Below, in pieces: positions 63,450 through 64,000 of a stretch of 64,000 bases of DNA (the first letter of the stretch is position 1; each line of letters begins with the position of its first letter). This DNA comes from Methylocapsa aurea. GTDB taxonomy: Bacteria > Pseudomonadota > Alphaproteobacteria > Rhizobiales > Beijerinckiaceae. The notes under the pieces were generated by a model. It was not told the origin of the DNA. It saw only the letters and a list, made by a program, of their open reading frames with translations, and made no database searches. Made by a program: the position numbers and the translations under genes. The stretch lies in the NCBI RefSeq assembly GCF_000746085.1, contig NZ_JQKO01000012.1:1-64000 (forward strand), in the 5' to 3' direction.

Positions 63450-64000
63450 ATGCAGACGCATTTCACTTTGGCGCAGCTCCGAAATCCCGCCACCGCCGAG
63501 GCGGAGAAGATTTTGCGCGCCTGCGTCCATTGCGGCTTTTGCACCGCGACCTGCCCGACCTTCGTGCTGCTCGGGGATGAGCTGGACAGCCCGCGCGGGC
63601 GCATCTACCTCATCAAGGAAATGCTGGAAAGCGACCGGCTCGCGGACGGCGAGACAGTCAAACATATCGACCGCTGCCTCTCCTGCCTTTCCTGCATGAC
63701 GACCTGTCCTTCCGGGGTGCATTATATGCATCTCGTCGACGAGGCGCGGGTCCGGATCGAGAAAACCTATCGCCGGCCGTTCGAGGATCGGCTGATCCGC
63801 GGCTTGCTCGCCTTGGTTCTCCCCTATCCCGGGCGATTTCGTCTGGCGCTGCGCGGGGCTCGGCTCGCCGCGCCTCTGGCGCCGCTTTTCGCCCGCCTCG
63901 GCGAGCCAGGCCGGCGCCTCGCAGCGATGCTCCGCCTCGCGCCCAAGGCGGCGCTTCCCCGCACGACCTTTCCGCGCGGCGGGGCGCCGGCCGAAGCAAA
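63450..64000 (+). CDS. glcF: Glycolate oxidase iron-sulfur subunit GlcF, N-terminal part
   Basis: The frame from ATG 63450 stays open to the window end (183 complete codons). Two 4Fe-4S motifs identify GlcF: CVHCGFCTATCPTF and CLSCLSCMTTCPSGV, with SPRGRIYLIKEML between them. It transfers electrons from the flavin subunits to the respiratory chain. The C-terminal part lies outside the window. Confidence 0.94.
   Translation, partial: MQTHFTLAQLRNPATAEAEKILRACVHCGFCTATCPTFVLLGDELDSPRGRIYLIKEMLESDRLADGETVKHIDRCLSCLSCMTTCPSGVHYMHLVDEARVRIEKTYRRPFEDRLIRGLLALVLPYPGRFRLALRGARLAAPLAPLFARLGEPGRRLAAMLRLAPKAALPRTTFPRGGAPAEA

Noticed and set aside
1-64000. CRISPR arrays, rRNA and tRNA genes
   Set aside because: Repeats here are dispersed and not regularly spaced; no tRNA cloverleaf or rRNA sequence was recognised by eye. 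A tRNA scan would be decisive.

Overview
The window is high-GC bacterial chromosome. It most likely comes from an alphaproteobacterium of the Hyphomicrobiales, plausibly a Beijerinckiaceae-like lineage. This rests on the gene order hisB-DUF2628-hisH-hisA-hisF-hisE-coaA, the CnoX/Lon-domain/Trm112 neighbourhood, hslVU next to the his block, and dense short intergenic repeats of a style seen in rhizobial relatives. The taxonomic call is inference. No rRNA, tRNA, CRISPR array, prophage or complete insertion sequence was recognised.

Region by region. 1-384 is the end of hypB (hydrogenase nickel insertion), so a hydrogenase cluster probably lies to the left. 0.5-6.1 kb holds an exported metallo-beta-lactamase-fold protein, an SDR, a DUF938 methyltransferase, a MetX-like hydrolase and a YdhR-like protein. 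6.3-13.65 kb is the most intriguing block. An ABC importer (ATPase, Crp-type regulator, permease, binding protein) is divergent from an operon of an AprA/fumarate-reductase-like flavoprotein, a 2[4Fe-4S] ferredoxin and a HEAT-repeat protein. 13.8-25.3 kb carries nikR (with an altered nickel ligand), acetoacetate decarboxylase, a patatin, cbpAM, a PAP2 phosphatase, a PRC-barrel protein, a GST, a CDP-archaeol-synthase-like protein, a metallophosphoesterase, a META protein, cnoX and a hydrolase. 25.6-27.3 kb has a Lon-domain protein, a Trm112 protein and a cytochrome c.

27.4-37.2 kb is a respiratory region. A universal stress protein gene has an FNR/FixK-like box. It is followed by an HMA metal chaperone and cydP-cydA-cydB-cydX (a bd-I-type oxidase with its 34-residue CydX), then a persulfide dioxygenase, an aldehyde dehydrogenase and cioAB (a second, short-Q-loop bd oxidase). 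37.3-51.3 kb contains CDP-diacylglycerol diphosphatase, small hypothetical genes, a Nudix hydrolase, a DUF2189 protein, an L,D-transpeptidase, an NtrC-class regulator, tungstate transporter genes tupA-tupB without an adjacent tupC, an M3 oligopeptidase, trpS and DUF3616. 51.4-64 kb has an exported protein, hslVU, a phosphoesterase, the his-coaA block, an adrenodoxin-type ferredoxin and glcE-glcF (glcF runs off the window).

Across the whole window there are about twenty copies of three related short palindromic repeats (called A, B and C here). Their ends read TA-GAGC...GCTC-TA. They sit at gene ends, and in at least eight cases the terminal CTAG/TAG of the repeat is the stop codon of the neighbouring gene. 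They look like MITE-type elements with TA targets. Together with the flavoprotein/HEAT/ABC cluster they are the main leads.
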